Assembly (NCBI GenBank): GCA_903911355.1
Contig: CAIWDD010000054.1
Span: 1 to 40,834, forward strand
From: an uncultured Nodularia sp.
GTDB taxonomy: Bacteria > Cyanobacteriota > Cyanobacteriia > Cyanobacteriales > Nostocaceae
Reading direction: 5' to 3'
Length of the DNA: 40,834 bases
The position numbers and the translations under genes were made by a program. Below, piece after piece: positions 1-9,372 of this stretch (positions are counted from its first letter, which is position 1; every line of letters starts with the position of its first letter). A model generated the notes under the pieces. That model did no database searches and was not told the DNA's origin. It worked only from the letters and a program-made list of their open reading frames with translations.

Positions 1-952
1 CACCGCGATTTCTGTAAGCATCAGCATCATTAGGATTAAGTTTAATAGCTTGGGTGTAATCAGCCAATGCTAAATCCCATTTCTGCTGGTACTCGTAAAC
101 AAGACCGCGATTGTTGTAAGCTTCAGCATAATTAGGATTAATCCTAATAGCTTGGGTGTAATCAGCCAGTGCTAAATCCCATTTTTGCTGGTTACGGTAA
201 AAATTACCGCGACTGTTGTAAGCTTCAGCATCAGGGGTTGGTGAGGGTCTGGAGATGGGGGTTGGAGATGGACTGGGATTAGGTGAGGGTCTGGATATAG
301 ATGAGGCATTTAAAAAGGTTTGAAGTGGAATTCCATATTCTTCGGGTGTGCTGGGCTGGAAAGGTCCTAAAGAAACACTTCTTGTCAATCCGTGAATACC
401 TACTAATTTGCCATCTTCATCTAGTATAGGCCCCCCACTCATGCCAGGAAAACCTCCAACTCTGTACACCAGGGTATATCCCCCGTTCTGTGGTTCCTCT
501 ATTCGGGAAATTTTATCTTCCCGAAAGTTGAGTCCTTTATCAGCAGGAAACCCACTGATGTAGACAGCTTTACCGATTGTCATTTGGTTAGAGTCTCCTA
601 GTTCTACCACTCTATATTCCTGACTGCTGTTAAATTGAAATGTGGCTAAATCAAGTTTCTCTATTCTTTTAATGTTGGTTACTTGATATTTTCTTGTGTC
701 TGGGGTGGTTACTTGATAGTTACCCGGATTTTCAAACACATGGGAATTTGTCAGCACCGTGTAAGTGTTGCCATTTTTGCTGATGATCACACCAGAACCG
801 TTATCTGCTCCGGTAATGCGAACGGTTATCTGTGTGGCAATATCCGCAATTTGGGCGGAGTTAAGTGCAAGGGTAAGGAAGGGTTGTAAGACGGTGATAA
901 AAGTGATGAGAATTCCAAGAGTAATTAGTTGGGTGAGTTTTTTGGGTTTCAT
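1..952 (-). CDS. Trypsin-like serine protease with C-terminal TPR repeats (partial)
   Basis: The gene starts at ATG 952 and runs off the left edge, so the C terminus is missing. Residues 1-30 form a basic start plus hydrophobic stretch that looks like a signal peptide, which suggests export. The protease domain shows a complete S1-type triad: His71 in TNSHVF, Asp101 in KLDLATF and Ser172 in PGMSGGPI. A Pro/Ser-rich linker (around residues 235-260, repeats of PSP/SPTP) leads to TPR units of about 34 residues with the pattern W-LA-DYTQAI-NP-A-AYNNRG. The repeats are also visible as about 102-base direct repeats in the DNA at 1-230. Protease-TPR fusions are common in Nostocales. The substrate is unknown. 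The TPRs probably mediate protein binding; this is inferred from the family. Confidence 0.85.
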   Translation of the reverse strand, partial: MKPKKLTQLITLGILITFITVLQPFLTLALNSAQIADIATQITVRITGADNGSGVIISKNGNTYTVLTNSHVFENPGNYQVTTPDTRKYQVTNIKRIEKLDLATFQFNSSQEYRVVELGDSNQMTIGKAVYISGFPADKGLNFREDKISRIEEPQNGGYTLVYRVGGFPGMSGGPILDEDGKLVGIHGLTRSVSLGPFQPSTPEEYGIPLQTFLNASSISRPSPNPSPSPTPISRPSPTPDAEAYNSRGNFYRNQQKWDLALADYTQAIRINPNYAEAYNNRGLVYEYQQKWDLALADYTQAIKLNPNDADAYRNRG

Positions 953-1194
953 TTCCTGGTTTGGTGCTGTTTGCGGAGTTTTTTATTTTTTACCAGTATA
1001 GCTTGCAGTTTTTAACTGACTGGCGATCGCCTTTCTGTGTAAATCACCAGTGCGATACCCTAGGTGAGCAGAGCGATCGCATTTAGAGAGATGTTTGATC
1101 ATTGATATAAAAGTATACATTTTACGGCTCCAGCATTTTACTAGCTGGCACATCTGGGGGCGGTAAATCTAGCCACAGCAACAGCATTTATTGA

Positions 1195-2652
1195 CTAAGC
1201 TTTTGATTGGATTTTTTGTACCAAATCATTAAACGGGTGCCAATTATTTTCTTGGGCGATCGGTTCCCAAACTGATTCAATCACTGGTCTTAATAAAGCC
1301 GTTTGGGGACTATGATTAACTAGGGTTTGGGCAATTACATCCATGTATTCCCGGTCAAAAGAATTGAGAATTTTATGATACAGTAAACACCAGTTCTCAA
1401 AAATACTAGATGCACCTGATGTCGGGATAATATCCGCACCGTTCATGACTATATGGGGATCATCTCGCCATTTAGCAGTAAAAGTCCGGCCCATTTCATA
1501 GAAAAACCGGTGATAACCAACTTGGCTATCTTGTAAGAATTGAATTGTTAAATTTAACAGTTCATTTGCTGCTGACAAATCTAACTGCTCAAAACCCAAC
1601 TTTTTCAACATTAACGAGCGGTATTCATCTTGATAATACTTATTGAACTTTCCTAAGGCTGAATCCATTTCTGTTTTGTCAATGATTGCTTGTAATGGTT
1701 CCTGAAGCATTTCTAAATTCAATTGACAAATACTGGGTTGATGGCTATAACAGTAACGTCTATAGTAGTCGAAATAAGCGGCTGTAAAGTGTGGGTCATA
1801 AGTAGGAATGAAAGCATAAGGGCCATAGTCAAAGCTTTCTCCTGTAATTGACATATTGTCAGTATTGAGGACTGCATGACAAAAACCAGCCGCCATCCAC
1901 TGGGCTACTAGTTCCGCCACCCGTTTCACTAGTTCGGCATAAAATAAAACATATTGATTGGGTTCTGGCTGTAAATGGGGGTAATAATACTGAATTACAT
2001 GGTCTAAAAGTTTTTGAGTTAAATCAGGTCGTTGTAAATAATGCAAACGTTCAAAAGTACCAAAGCGGATATGGGAACTGTTCACCCTGACCATGACAGA
2101 TGACCGTGTAGGTGAAGGTTCATCACCCCGCCACAGAGATAACCCGGTTTCAATCATGGTCAAACAGCGAGAGGTACGTACTCCTAATTGGTGTAATGCT
2201 TCTGCTGCTAAAACTTCTCGGACTCCGCCCTTAAGTGTCAGCATTCCATCACCGCCACGAGAGTAGGGTGTTTTACCGGAACCTTTAGTACCAAAGTCGT
2301 ATAACTGGCCATCAGCACCCCGGACTTGTCCATAGAGAAAGCCTCTACCATCACCCAAATCAGGGTTATATGTACCAAATTGATAACCGTGGTAACGTAA
2401 TGCTAATAATGGTTGACGTTCCTGGAATTTACCAAAGGCGTTAATAAAATTCTCGTCTGTAACGGCGTGGGGATCTAGCCCCAAAAGCGGTAAGAGTGAA
2501 TCATTGCGCCAGCGTAAGATATGTTGGGGAAAATCAGCTGCTATTACCTCGTCGTAGTAGTCATCACCCAAAGATTCTAATGCTGGTTCGTAGTTGAGGG
2601 TGAGAAAAGGATTATGAGAATTTTCCTTATTGGGGGTTTCAGCTAGATTCAT
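1195..2652 (-). CDS. selO: SelO/YdiU family protein adenylyltransferase
   Basis: The 485-residue protein matches the usual length of the SelO (YdiU, UPF0061) family, a pseudokinase fold that binds ATP upside-down and transfers AMP to Ser/Thr/Tyr of target proteins. Visible family motifs are the glycine-rich loop [17 protein letters not shown] (about 120-136), [14 protein letters not shown], and the metal and catalytic segment LNTDNMSI (Asp265) followed by DYGPY (Asp275). No C-terminal selenocysteine or Cys motif is present, so it is the non-selenoprotein form. ATG 2652 follows GGGAG-like purines (CTCCCG on the plus strand). It stands alone on the minus strand. A role in oxidative-stress signalling is known for enterobacterial homologues and is only inferred here. 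Confidence 0.93.
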   Translation of the reverse strand: MNLAETPNKENSHNPFLTLNYEPALESLGDDYYDEVIAADFPQHILRWRNDSLLPLLGLDPHAVTDENFINAFGKFQERQPLLALRYHGYQFGTYNPDLGDGRGFLYGQVRGADGQLYDFGTKGSGKTPYSRGGDGMLTLKGGVREVLAAEALHQLGVRTSRCLTMIETGLSLWRGDEPSPTRSSVMVRVNSSHIRFGTFERLHYLQRPDLTQKLLDHVIQYYYPHLQPEPNQYVLFYAELVKRVAELVAQWMAAGFCHAVLNTDNMSITGESFDYGPYAFIPTYDPHFTAAYFDYYRRYCYSHQPSICQLNLEMLQEPLQAIIDKTEMDSALGKFNKYYQDEYRSLMLKKLGFEQLDLSAANELLNLTIQFLQDSQVGYHRFFYEMGRTFTAKWRDDPHIVMNGADIIPTSGASSIFENWCLLYHKILNSFDREYMDVIAQTLVNHSPQTALLRPVIESVWEPIAQENNWHPFNDLVQKIQSKA

Positions 2653-2871
2653 CGGGAGAAATGCTAATTGATTCTACCTTTTATCCTACCGCAGTGAATG
2701 TGAACTGTATTACCACCAACATCACTACCCAGAAACATCAGAAAATAGCTGACTGTGAATTTAACCTTTACGCCTTTGCGTAAGACTAAATTCGTATTTT
2801 AACTGAGCAAAGCCCAGAAAAAGTAGTATAAATTAAGTGTTAACTTCCTATCATTTAAAGAATCTTTGCCA

Positions 2872-4068
2872 ATGCATCCCACTAAAACAGTTACTGTACC
2901 TACTCGCGTGATAGGCTTAATTAGCGGTACTTCCGTAGATGGTATAGATGCTGCATTGGTGGAGATTTCTGGTAGTGATTTAGATTTGCAGGTTGGTTTA
3001 ATCGCTGGGGAAACATATCCCTATCCGGCTGAATTAAGAGAAAAAATATTAGCAGTGGGCGCTGGTGTTGCCATTTCTATGGCAGAATTAGCAGAAATAG
3101 ACGATGCGATCGCCTGTGCTTTTGCCCAAGCTGCTCAAGATATCCAAATCGGTCACCAACCAGCTACTTTAATTGGTTCCCATGGTCAAACTGTTTACCA
3201 TCGACCCGCACACACAGACGCATTTAACACTACATTAGGTTACAGTCTGCAATTAGGCCGAGGGGCTTTAATTGCCCATCTCACAGGAATTACCACTGTG
3301 AGTAACTTTCGGATCGCGGATATTAATATTGGCGGTCATGGTGCGCCCCTTGTACCGAGAGTTGATGCTTTTTTACTCGGTGATTCAGTGGGGGGACGTT
3401 GCATTCAAAATATTGGTGGAATTGGTAATGTAACTTACCTTCCCCCTCGTGGTGATGATTGGCTGTCGCAAATTCGCGCTTGGGATACTGGCCCGGGAAA
3501 TAGTTTGTTGGATTTGGCAGTAGAATATTTAACTGATGGTGGTCAGTCCTATGATGAAAATGGCAATTGGGCTGCTAGTGGTGTTCCTTGCTACTCATTG
3601 GTAGAACAATGGTTAGAGCAAGATTACTTTCATCTACCCCCACCCAAGTCTACGGGTCGCGAGTTGTTTGGTGTAGCTTACTTACACCAATGTTTGAAAG
3701 ATGCTGAACCCTACCAACTCAATCCAGCTGATATACTGGCGACACTCACAGAACTTACTGTTGGGTCTATTGCTCACAGTTATCGGAGTTTTTTACCCCA
3801 AATGCCCCGGCAGGTATTATTATGTGGTGGGGGTAGTCGCAATCTGTATTTAAAACACAGGTTACAGTTATTATTGCCATCCCTGTCGGTTTTGACTACG
3901 GATGAGGTGGGCTTGAATGCTGATTTTAAAGAAGCGATCGCTTTTGCTGTTTTAGCCTACTGGCGACAGTTGGGACTTCCTGGTAACTTACCATCAGCCA
4001 CTGGCGCACCCGGCGAAATACTTTTGGGAGAAATTCATTTGAGACCATGTGGGAAAAGTTATGATTAA
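2872..4068 (+). CDS. anmK: Anhydro-N-acetylmuramic acid kinase
   Basis: AnmK cleaves and phosphorylates 1,6-anhydro-MurNAc from peptidoglycan turnover, giving MurNAc-6-phosphate in the cytosol. The ASKHA-fold phosphate motif [16 protein letters not shown] lies at the N terminus. [33 protein letters not shown] and the C-terminal LLCGGGSRN nucleotide-site segment follow in the family order. I chose ATG 2872 (398 aa). A TTG two codons upstream (2866) is in frame but less likely. No murQ (MurNAc-6-P etherase) gene is adjacent, so the pathway partner, if present, is elsewhere. Many cyanobacteria carry anmK alone. Confidence 0.95.
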   Translation: MHPTKTVTVPTRVIGLISGTSVDGIDAALVEISGSDLDLQVGLIAGETYPYPAELREKILAVGAGVAISMAELAEIDDAIACAFAQAAQDIQIGHQPATLIGSHGQTVYHRPAHTDAFNTTLGYSLQLGRGALIAHLTGITTVSNFRIADINIGGHGAPLVPRVDAFLLGDSVGGRCIQNIGGIGNVTYLPPRGDDWLSQIRAWDTGPGNSLLDLAVEYLTDGGQSYDENGNWAASGVPCYSLVEQWLEQDYFHLPPPKSTGRELFGVAYLHQCLKDAEPYQLNPADILATLTELTVGSIAHSYRSFLPQMPRQVLLCGGGSRNLYLKHRLQLLLPSLSVLTTDEVGLNADFKEAIAFAVLAYWRQLGLPGNLPSATGAPGEILLGEIHLRPCGKSYD

Positions 4069-4079
4069 TGTATCAAATA

Positions 4080-4158
4080 TTGTTTGACCCGTCCCTTGGT
4101 AAGGGGGAATCAAGGGGAGAATGTGATAAAAATTACCTTTTGAGAACTTATCAAACAA
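4080..4158. repeat. MITE-like repeat, copy A
   Basis: A 79-base element bounded by perfect 8-base inverted ends, TTGTTTGA (4080-4087) and TCAAACAA (4151-4158). Its right third (AAAATTACCTTTTGAGAACTTATCAAACA-like, 4128-4157) recurs almost unchanged at 28583-28611, and its left end recurs at 28455 and 40421. It has no coding capacity. It lies 11 bases behind anmK and could also act as a transcription end. Confidence 0.6.
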
Positions 4159-4254
4159 CCTCTGAGACAATAAATTACATATCTTAATATTATCAATGTT
4201 GTGGGGTGGGCATCTGGGAGCGCCCGGGTATTTGGGAGGCGATCGACTGAAGGT

Positions 4255-4360
4255 GATGCTACCCAGGACGCCAGGGGTTTAAAACGCCGTTTGATGCTAC
4301 CCAGGACGCCAGGGGTTTAAAACGCCGTTTGATGCTACCCAGGACGCCAGGGGTTTAAAA
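4255..4360. repeat. 38-base tandem repeat, 2.8 copies, ending in a palindrome
   Basis: Two identical 38-base units (4255-4292, 4293-4330) starting GATGCTACCCAGGACG, and a third partial unit (4331-4360). The last copy changes from the unit sequence into CCCCTG, which completes the palindrome CAGGGG-TTTAAAA-CCCCTG. There are no spacers, so this is not a CRISPR array. A short hairpin AGTCGGAT/ATCCGACT follows at 4379-4396. It fills the gap between the convergent anmK and DUF1156 genes. Confidence 0.85.
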
Positions 4361-4429
4361 CCCCTGTCTGAAAGCTGAAGTCGGATGAATCCGACTAGGA
4401 AATCATGTATGTAGTTTAGCTCCTGGTGT

Positions 4430-4492
4430 AGATCCCCGACTTCTCACAGTATGTCAGTCCTCTTATATAATTTATCTAGAAGTCGGGGATCT
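4430..4492. repeat. Inverted repeat behind the DUF1156 methylase gene
   Basis: Perfect 15-base arms AGATCCCCGACTTCT (4430-4444) and AGAAGTCGGGGATCT (4478-4492) flank 33 AT-rich bases. The right arm ends 19 bases from the stop of the minus-strand methylase gene, so transcripts of that gene would form the hairpin. The arm sequence looks like a dispersed Nostocales hairpin repeat; this is from memory and not checked. Confidence 0.75.
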
Positions 4493-4511
4493 GAGGATCT
4501 GTATAAACTAG

Positions 4512-7385
4512 TTAAAACAATTCTGCTTGTAGGGTGTCCGGTCGGCTTTGAGCTGCTAGGCGACAAATTTCCCCCCAGGAAATTACCAGACTGTTATAAG
4601 CAGTGGCCTCCTGTCTCCAGCCTTTTTTGTCGCAAATGTTATATAACCGATAACTTAAATCTCGTAAGATTTCCCACTCACCCTTATATTCAGATAATAC
4701 CGCCGCTGCGCCGGTTTCTCCTTTTTTATCTAAAGTGTAGATCAGGTGTTGGGTCATCAGCCAATTACACCCCATGGGGTTGCAATTCTCTGGTAACTCT
4801 CCCCTCCGCAATAGTCGCACCTTTCCACCTTCAGCACACAGAATACCCCCATTCACCAACCCCTGAACACTGATATTTTTAGCTTTAGAGAGGGTTTCCG
4901 CCTCCCCATAGAGTCCCTCATTAAATTGATGTTGTTCAAACCAGATCAAAGCCCAACGGGTCTCTAGGTCAAATTCTCCCTCCTGTTCCGTCAGGTATTC
5001 ATCCAACATTTGATTAATGAATTGTAGGGCCGTACGTACCGCCATAGCAGAACCCTCAGCGTCTAGGATTTTAGTGTAACGGGAGAAAATACCCATACCT
5101 GGACCAATGCTAGCTTGGGCTAAATCCACCGGAGCGATGTTACCTTGTTGCAGTTTTTCCAGTGCTTCTGGGAGTTCCCCCTTGAGTTGTTGCAGAAATT
5201 GGCGACGGGTGACCGAGGGGGCGGTTTCTGGACGGGGACGACAAACAAGGACAATGGAAGAGGCCAGGGCGTTGGTTCCAATACCTACGCTGCGGTTACT
5301 TAATTCTGTCCGCATTGGCCAAGTACTCACAATAGTAAAACCAGCTCGGATTAAACCCTCTAGCATGGTTTCCCAACCGGTGGAAGCGGTGACACTTTCG
5401 TTATTTTGACTGGTTTCTGTTTCTGACTGTTTAAAGGCGTAATAAATAGTAACTGGATATTCAGGATGTGCGGTTTCTCGCATTCTCCTAAAAGCTGCAC
5501 CTAAACCAGTTCCAAAAAATTCTTTAGCTTGTTGTTTATCACCGCCAAATCTGTAGGGGGTGGCGACTAGTTCTTCTGTTTTGGGTACTAGTAAGGTACT
5601 GCAAATTTGTGGGTAAAGTTTGCCAATGGAACGGCGCAGCCAGATATAAAAGAAGTCTGCTAAGTCTGCATAGCCAATGTTATCGTAGTATGGGGGGTCT
5701 GTGGAGATAACCGGAGAGTTTAAATGTAATTCTTGGGCTGCATTATGTTGTTTAACTAAGCCAGGGGTGTCAGTATTTCTTAATTTTATGACTGCTGATA
5801 TCCAATCAACAGCACCGCCAAAGTTACCTGTAGAATCACTTAAGGGGTTAGCTTCTACAAAGTCCCAGGTCATGGGAATTGCTTGACGGGCGAATGTATT
5901 TCGGATCGTATCACGCCCTGAATGCCAACTACATATACTAGAACAATAATCCGTTGATTTATCAACTGCAAACCCTAAATAAGTCGCCACAGCATCGGCG
6001 TAAGCCGTCGCACCCATACCCCCCTGAGAAAGTGGTAAGTTATCATCAGCCATACCCCCAGCTACAGCATCAAGTTTGACCTGTTCCCTGGCGACCCTGA
6101 CTAAATCGCTGAAGGTGGTTAAGGCGACAAGCTGACGGGGGGTAAATAAATCAGCGTGTTGGGTCATTCCATATAATTGCACACGAAAACCAAGGGCTTG
6201 TTCTGGTAAATTACTGTCTGGTTTCCATTGCGGGTGTGCAGACAAAGCCACTTTGATCTGCTCCTCATTGGGGGGAATATACAAGCGTTGCTTTTGACCC
6301 TCCGCCACAATAGCCATTAACTGAGCTTTCATTCTTCCTGCTTTCCCCTCCTGGCGGATGTGGTCAAAGGGTACTGGTGTATTACAACAAACACACATCG
6401 CCCCTCTGCGGTTAACAGTTCCCTCCCGTGGTGTTCCCTCCCCAGTTTTGACTGCAAAACTCACCCTAGGGGGTTGGTGAGTCTTATCAATTACAGGTTC
6501 TACCCAAGCTTGTTTACCCTTTTTAGTAGATAATTTAAAAGAATTTACCAAAGGCATTTGCGCCCCACAACCGGGGTTAGGACATTTGACAGTCCGCGCC
6601 CACAACCAAGCAATTACCGTTGCTTCCCCTCCCCCATACTCCTGGGGTAGGGTGACTTTGGGGTATAAATGGCCAATAGTTTTAAAAGCTTGCTCCCGCA
6701 TCCATGCCCCATAATAGCGCACATCAGCAGCTAACCCTTGCGCTCCGTACCATTGGGCGGTTTTTAACCCTGTTTGCGCTTCTGGGTTGACGGGGGGTTG
6801 ATTCTGAAATTTGGGGGGAATTTCAATTAAGCCTTTAGTAATTAGCACCGCTACGGGGTTAATATCACTACCATGGGCGACTAAACCTAGGCGTTGTCCT
6901 TCTAGGGGTATGGAACCACCACCACAAAAGGGGTCATAAACAGGAGGTGCATAGTTTTGTAAATATGTACGTACTTCTGCTGGGTCTGTGGGTGGTGTTT
7001 CCTGACGACTCCAGGCTAAACAACGGGCGATTTCTTTTTGCGCAGCTTCGATAATTTCCGGGTTATTGATACTATCCCAAGAGACTAAACCCTTAACTAC
7101 CTGCTCCGGTTTCCCTTTTTTGTCAACGGTAACAATTTTACCAATGATATCAAATAACCGTTGTCTTTCTTGTGCTTGGTCTGCTTCTGTGGGGAATTTA
7201 TCGGGGTGACTAGAGGGGTCATCTACTAAGGAAGCAAATAATACCGCCCTACAAGTGGCTGTGGGTTTTCTTGACCACCATAAATGTAGTGTAGAAGGAT
7301 GTCCGTGTCTAATGGATTTTTCCCTGGCTGATTCTTGATTAATTGCTTCCAAGGGTAGGGCGACTTCTATTAATTTTTTTTTCAT
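4512..7385 (-). CDS. DUF1156-family adenine-specific DNA methylase (solitary)
   Basis: A 957-residue protein. The N terminus (LPLEAINQESAREKSIRHGH, then LHLWWSRKPTATCRAVLFASL) is the DUF1156 signature. An AdoMet motif I, DPFCGGGSIPLEG, lies at residues 151-163. A long insert holds a zinc-ribbon-like region with CPNPGCG and CVCC pairs, and the catalytic DPPYYDNIGYADLADFFYIWL lies near residue 560. DPPY indicates amino-methylation of DNA (N6-A or N4-C). Homologues often sit with DUF499 ATPase and helicase genes in candidate phage-defence islands. Here the neighbours are anmK and non-coding sequence, so it stands alone. It starts at ATG 7385. The flanks are rich in repeats and insertion-sequence relics, which suggests a mobile or eroded island. 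Confidence 0.88.
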   Translation of the reverse strand: MKKKLIEVALPLEAINQESAREKSIRHGHPSTLHLWWSRKPTATCRAVLFASLVDDPSSHPDKFPTEADQAQERQRLFDIIGKIVTVDKKGKPEQVVKGLVSWDSINNPEIIEAAQKEIARCLAWSRQETPPTDPAEVRTYLQNYAPPVYDPFCGGGSIPLEGQRLGLVAHGSDINPVAVLITKGLIEIPPKFQNQPPVNPEAQTGLKTAQWYGAQGLAADVRYYGAWMREQAFKTIGHLYPKVTLPQEYGGGEATVIAWLWARTVKCPNPGCGAQMPLVNSFKLSTKKGKQAWVEPVIDKTHQPPRVSFAVKTGEGTPREGTVNRRGAMCVCCNTPVPFDHIRQEGKAGRMKAQLMAIVAEGQKQRLYIPPNEEQIKVALSAHPQWKPDSNLPEQALGFRVQLYGMTQHADLFTPRQLVALTTFSDLVRVAREQVKLDAVAGGMADDNLPLSQGGMGATAYADAVATYLGFAVDKSTDYCSSICSWHSGRDTIRNTFARQAIPMTWDFVEANPLSDSTGNFGGAVDWISAVIKLRNTDTPGLVKQHNAAQELHLNSPVISTDPPYYDNIGYADLADFFYIWLRRSIGKLYPQICSTLLVPKTEELVATPYRFGGDKQQAKEFFGTGLGAAFRRMRETAHPEYPVTIYYAFKQSETETSQNNESVTASTGWETMLEGLIRAGFTIVSTWPMRTELSNRSVGIGTNALASSIVLVCRPRPETAPSVTRRQFLQQLKGELPEALEKLQQGNIAPVDLAQASIGPGMGIFSRYTKILDAEGSAMAVRTALQFINQMLDEYLTEQEGEFDLETRWALIWFEQHQFNEGLYGEAETLSKAKNISVQGLVNGGILCAEGGKVRLLRRGELPENCNPMGCNWLMTQHLIYTLDKKGETGAAAVLSEYKGEWEILRDLSYRLYNICDKKGWRQEATAYNSLVISWGEICRLAAQSRPDTLQAELF

Positions 7386-8548
7386 TATGATGGCACAGAC
7401 AAGAATTTACCCAGGGAGTTATGAATATTGTTAGTTATTTTAACTTGAGTGGGGATGTTGTATACATTCAAAGGATATACTGTTAAAGCTTTTGTTGCTG
7501 ATTTGCAGCAGTGGCTAGAAACTCAATTACATTGATAGGGGTGACAGTTCAAGTCGGTTTAAACCGACTGAGTTTTTACATAGATACACTGTTTCGTGAT
7601 CTTCTCTCTACTTTTATTGGTCGCAAGACCTGTAAAAGCAAGGAACGTCAATAACGCGCCGAATCCCCCCATTTAGGCCTGGGGAGTGTCAACAATGTAA
7701 AAGTTTGTTAAGAAGAATCTATATTTAGTTGTCAGGTTGATTCATAAAATATAGAATTGGGATGAGTGACATTAGGAGGAACTGGTTTAAGAACCAAATC
7801 AAAAGCTAATGAAACCCAGGGCATGGATCCTCTTAGCAGCAGCGCAACGCGAAGTGTGAAACTTTTAAAACTCAAGAATGGCTTCATTAAATTGGCTGTT
7901 GTCAAGCATAGGTTGAAAACCCCACCAAAAACAGCAACGTAGTTGAGTGTTTTGTGGTTTAGGTGTGGGTATGAGAACCAATTAAATGGCTTGAGCCAGT
8001 AGTGAGATGGTATTGTGGGAGAACAAAAAACAGGAAGGGTAATCAACCTGTGTAAGGACGGCGATCTGCACCTTGACAATTAAAGATATGGGGTTATATC
8101 CATAGTTGTAGTTCTTTGGCACCGAATAGGTAAAATCTACCCTTCGGGAAGCCGCTATGAGGCTACATGGAAGCTAGAGGAATCAGAATTTAAATCAAAC
8201 CAATTCTTGGAGTAATCTAACTACCGAGGGTGACTAGGAAAGTTAACCCAAGGGATCTACTCTAACTGGACTGGTTGAGCCAAGAACCACCTCAACTTTA
8301 GTTCTGGGAGTGTCAAGCTTTTGCACTCAGGAGCTAACTAAAGATTAAATTATTTAAATTTAATTTTTTTAAAATTTTTGAAATTTTTTTTTCTCAGGCT
8401 GAATCTTGCATTGGTTAGGGTATATGATTTCTGAGGGTGAGTATCAGGTACTTTGTTTAAGTTGACGCCCCATCATCCCCAGCTCCTTTCCTCCCTGGAA
8501 CTGAGCAAGAGAAGGAGGTCGTCCACTGGGACACAAACATTAACTACT
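7386..8548. other. 1.16-kb non-coding stretch with possible IS200/IS605 right-end relics
   Basis: No credible gene is visible between the DUF1156 methylase and nblA. Two spots look like right ends of IS200/IS605-type elements. At 7661-7692, GAATCCCCCC, a short loop and CCTGGGGAGTGTCAA form a hairpin with the GGGAGTGTCAA end that such cyanobacterial elements often carry. At 8296-8343 a second hairpin, CTTTAGTT/AACTAAAG with inner GAGTG/CACTC, also contains GGGAGTGTCAA. Upstream of it, 8125-8190 has stacked short stems (GGTA/TACC, AGCC/GGCT) that could be a guide-RNA-like scaffold. A very AT-rich tract follows (8345-8395). No transposase or tnpB frame is left. A 115-codon minus frame at 7732-8079 has no recognisable features and was not called. 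Confidence 0.35.
7549..7576. repeat. Palindromic hairpin AGTCGGTTTAAACCGACT
   Basis: Perfect 18-base palindrome (7555-7572) followed by GAGTTTTT. It resembles a terminator or small REP-like repeat, on the plus strand upstream of the methylase gene. Confidence 0.5.
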
Positions 8549-8746
8549 CTATGCCATAGTGGAACCTGAATCTAAGCCCCACTGATGCTTGAGCAACTCT
8601 TGGTAAGTTGCTTCCCTGACCATCATCTGCTCATAAAGCTTAACCAAAAAGTCTTTTGCTTGGTCAGGACTCATGTGGTGTACCTGGGTAGCAAAAGAGC
8701 GGATGCTGAATTGCTGTTCCAAAGATAGTTCAATGGGTTGGTTCAT
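8549..8746 (-). CDS. nblA: Phycobilisome degradation protein NblA
   Basis: A 65-residue protein, the normal NblA length. The diagnostic segments are ELSLEQQFSIRSFATQV, MSPDQAKDFLVKLYEQMMV and REATYQELLKHQWG. NblA is a small helical adaptor that binds phycobiliproteins and the ClpC chaperone and triggers phycobilisome breakdown under nitrogen or other starvation. It starts at ATG 8746, with GGAG-type purines just upstream (CTCCG on the plus strand at 8753-8757). It is transcribed alone from a 0.6-kb upstream region. NtcA control is known for Nostocales homologues. I did not find a clean GTA-N8-TAC box in the upstream region by eye. Confidence 0.97.
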   Translation of the reverse strand: MNQPIELSLEQQFSIRSFATQVHHMSPDQAKDFLVKLYEQMMVREATYQELLKHQWGLDSGSTMA

Positions 8747-9372
8747 ATTAAACTCCGAGAAAGAGAACGGGTAAAATTGATCTCAATTACAGAATCATCA
8801 AATGTATAATTAAAACTCAGTAGTGATTACACATTTGTACCTGTATATTAAGAAAGATAACAATTGTTTGCAGAATTGCCCACATCCTTATGGGTAGGGT
8901 TTGTATTTTGATATCTTGCATTTATTTAGGCTAGGGGATGTATAACCTAGGTATACCCAAGGCAACTGGGGCAGATAATGGCTTTTGAGGTAGCATCGGG
9001 CATACATTGGTTGACAGTGTCCTCATTGTCGCATATCCTGTGGGGATCTGCTGACGGAGGAGTAGGAAACCTTAAGTTATTAACTGTGAATTATATTCGC
9101 CATATATGATTATGTGCAATAAGTGAATTAACCTGGTTTAATAACAACCCCCAAAAGGTAGATTTGGAGGTTAAAAATATTTTTATCAATTTGTCAAGCA
9201 TAAAAATGCTCAGACTGAACAAATTTCTGGAAAAGTAGTGAAAAAACCGGAAAAATAGTAATACAGTTGCGTCTTGTTGAGCGTACTCTAGAATCTGTGT
9301 TGAGAAGCCGGAACAGCAATTGAGGATTTTCAGTCATTTGGGGTGAGGAAAATCCAAAATTGCCAATCTTGA
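8747..9372. other. Long leader/promoter region of nblA, no gene seen
   Basis: 626 AT-rich bases between nblA and the PP2C gene on the minus strand. They probably hold the nblA promoter(s) and the untranslated leader. The longest plausible frame is 43 codons at 8980-9111 (plus) with no recognisable features, and it is not called. Confidence 0.5.

Noticed and set aside
4255-4360. Possible CRISPR array
   Set aside because: The repeats are directly abutting without spacers, and no cas genes are in the window.
4512-7385. DISARM or similar multi-gene defence system
   Set aside because: No helicase, DUF1998 or PLD-nuclease gene accompanies the methylase in the window.
7732-8079. 115-codon minus-strand frame
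   Set aside because: No recognisable motif and no ribosome binding site; it lies in sequence that looks like non-coding insertion-element debris.
8980-9111. 43-codon plus-strand frame upstream of nblA
   Set aside because: Short, no clear ribosome binding site and no resemblance to known small photosynthetic proteins.
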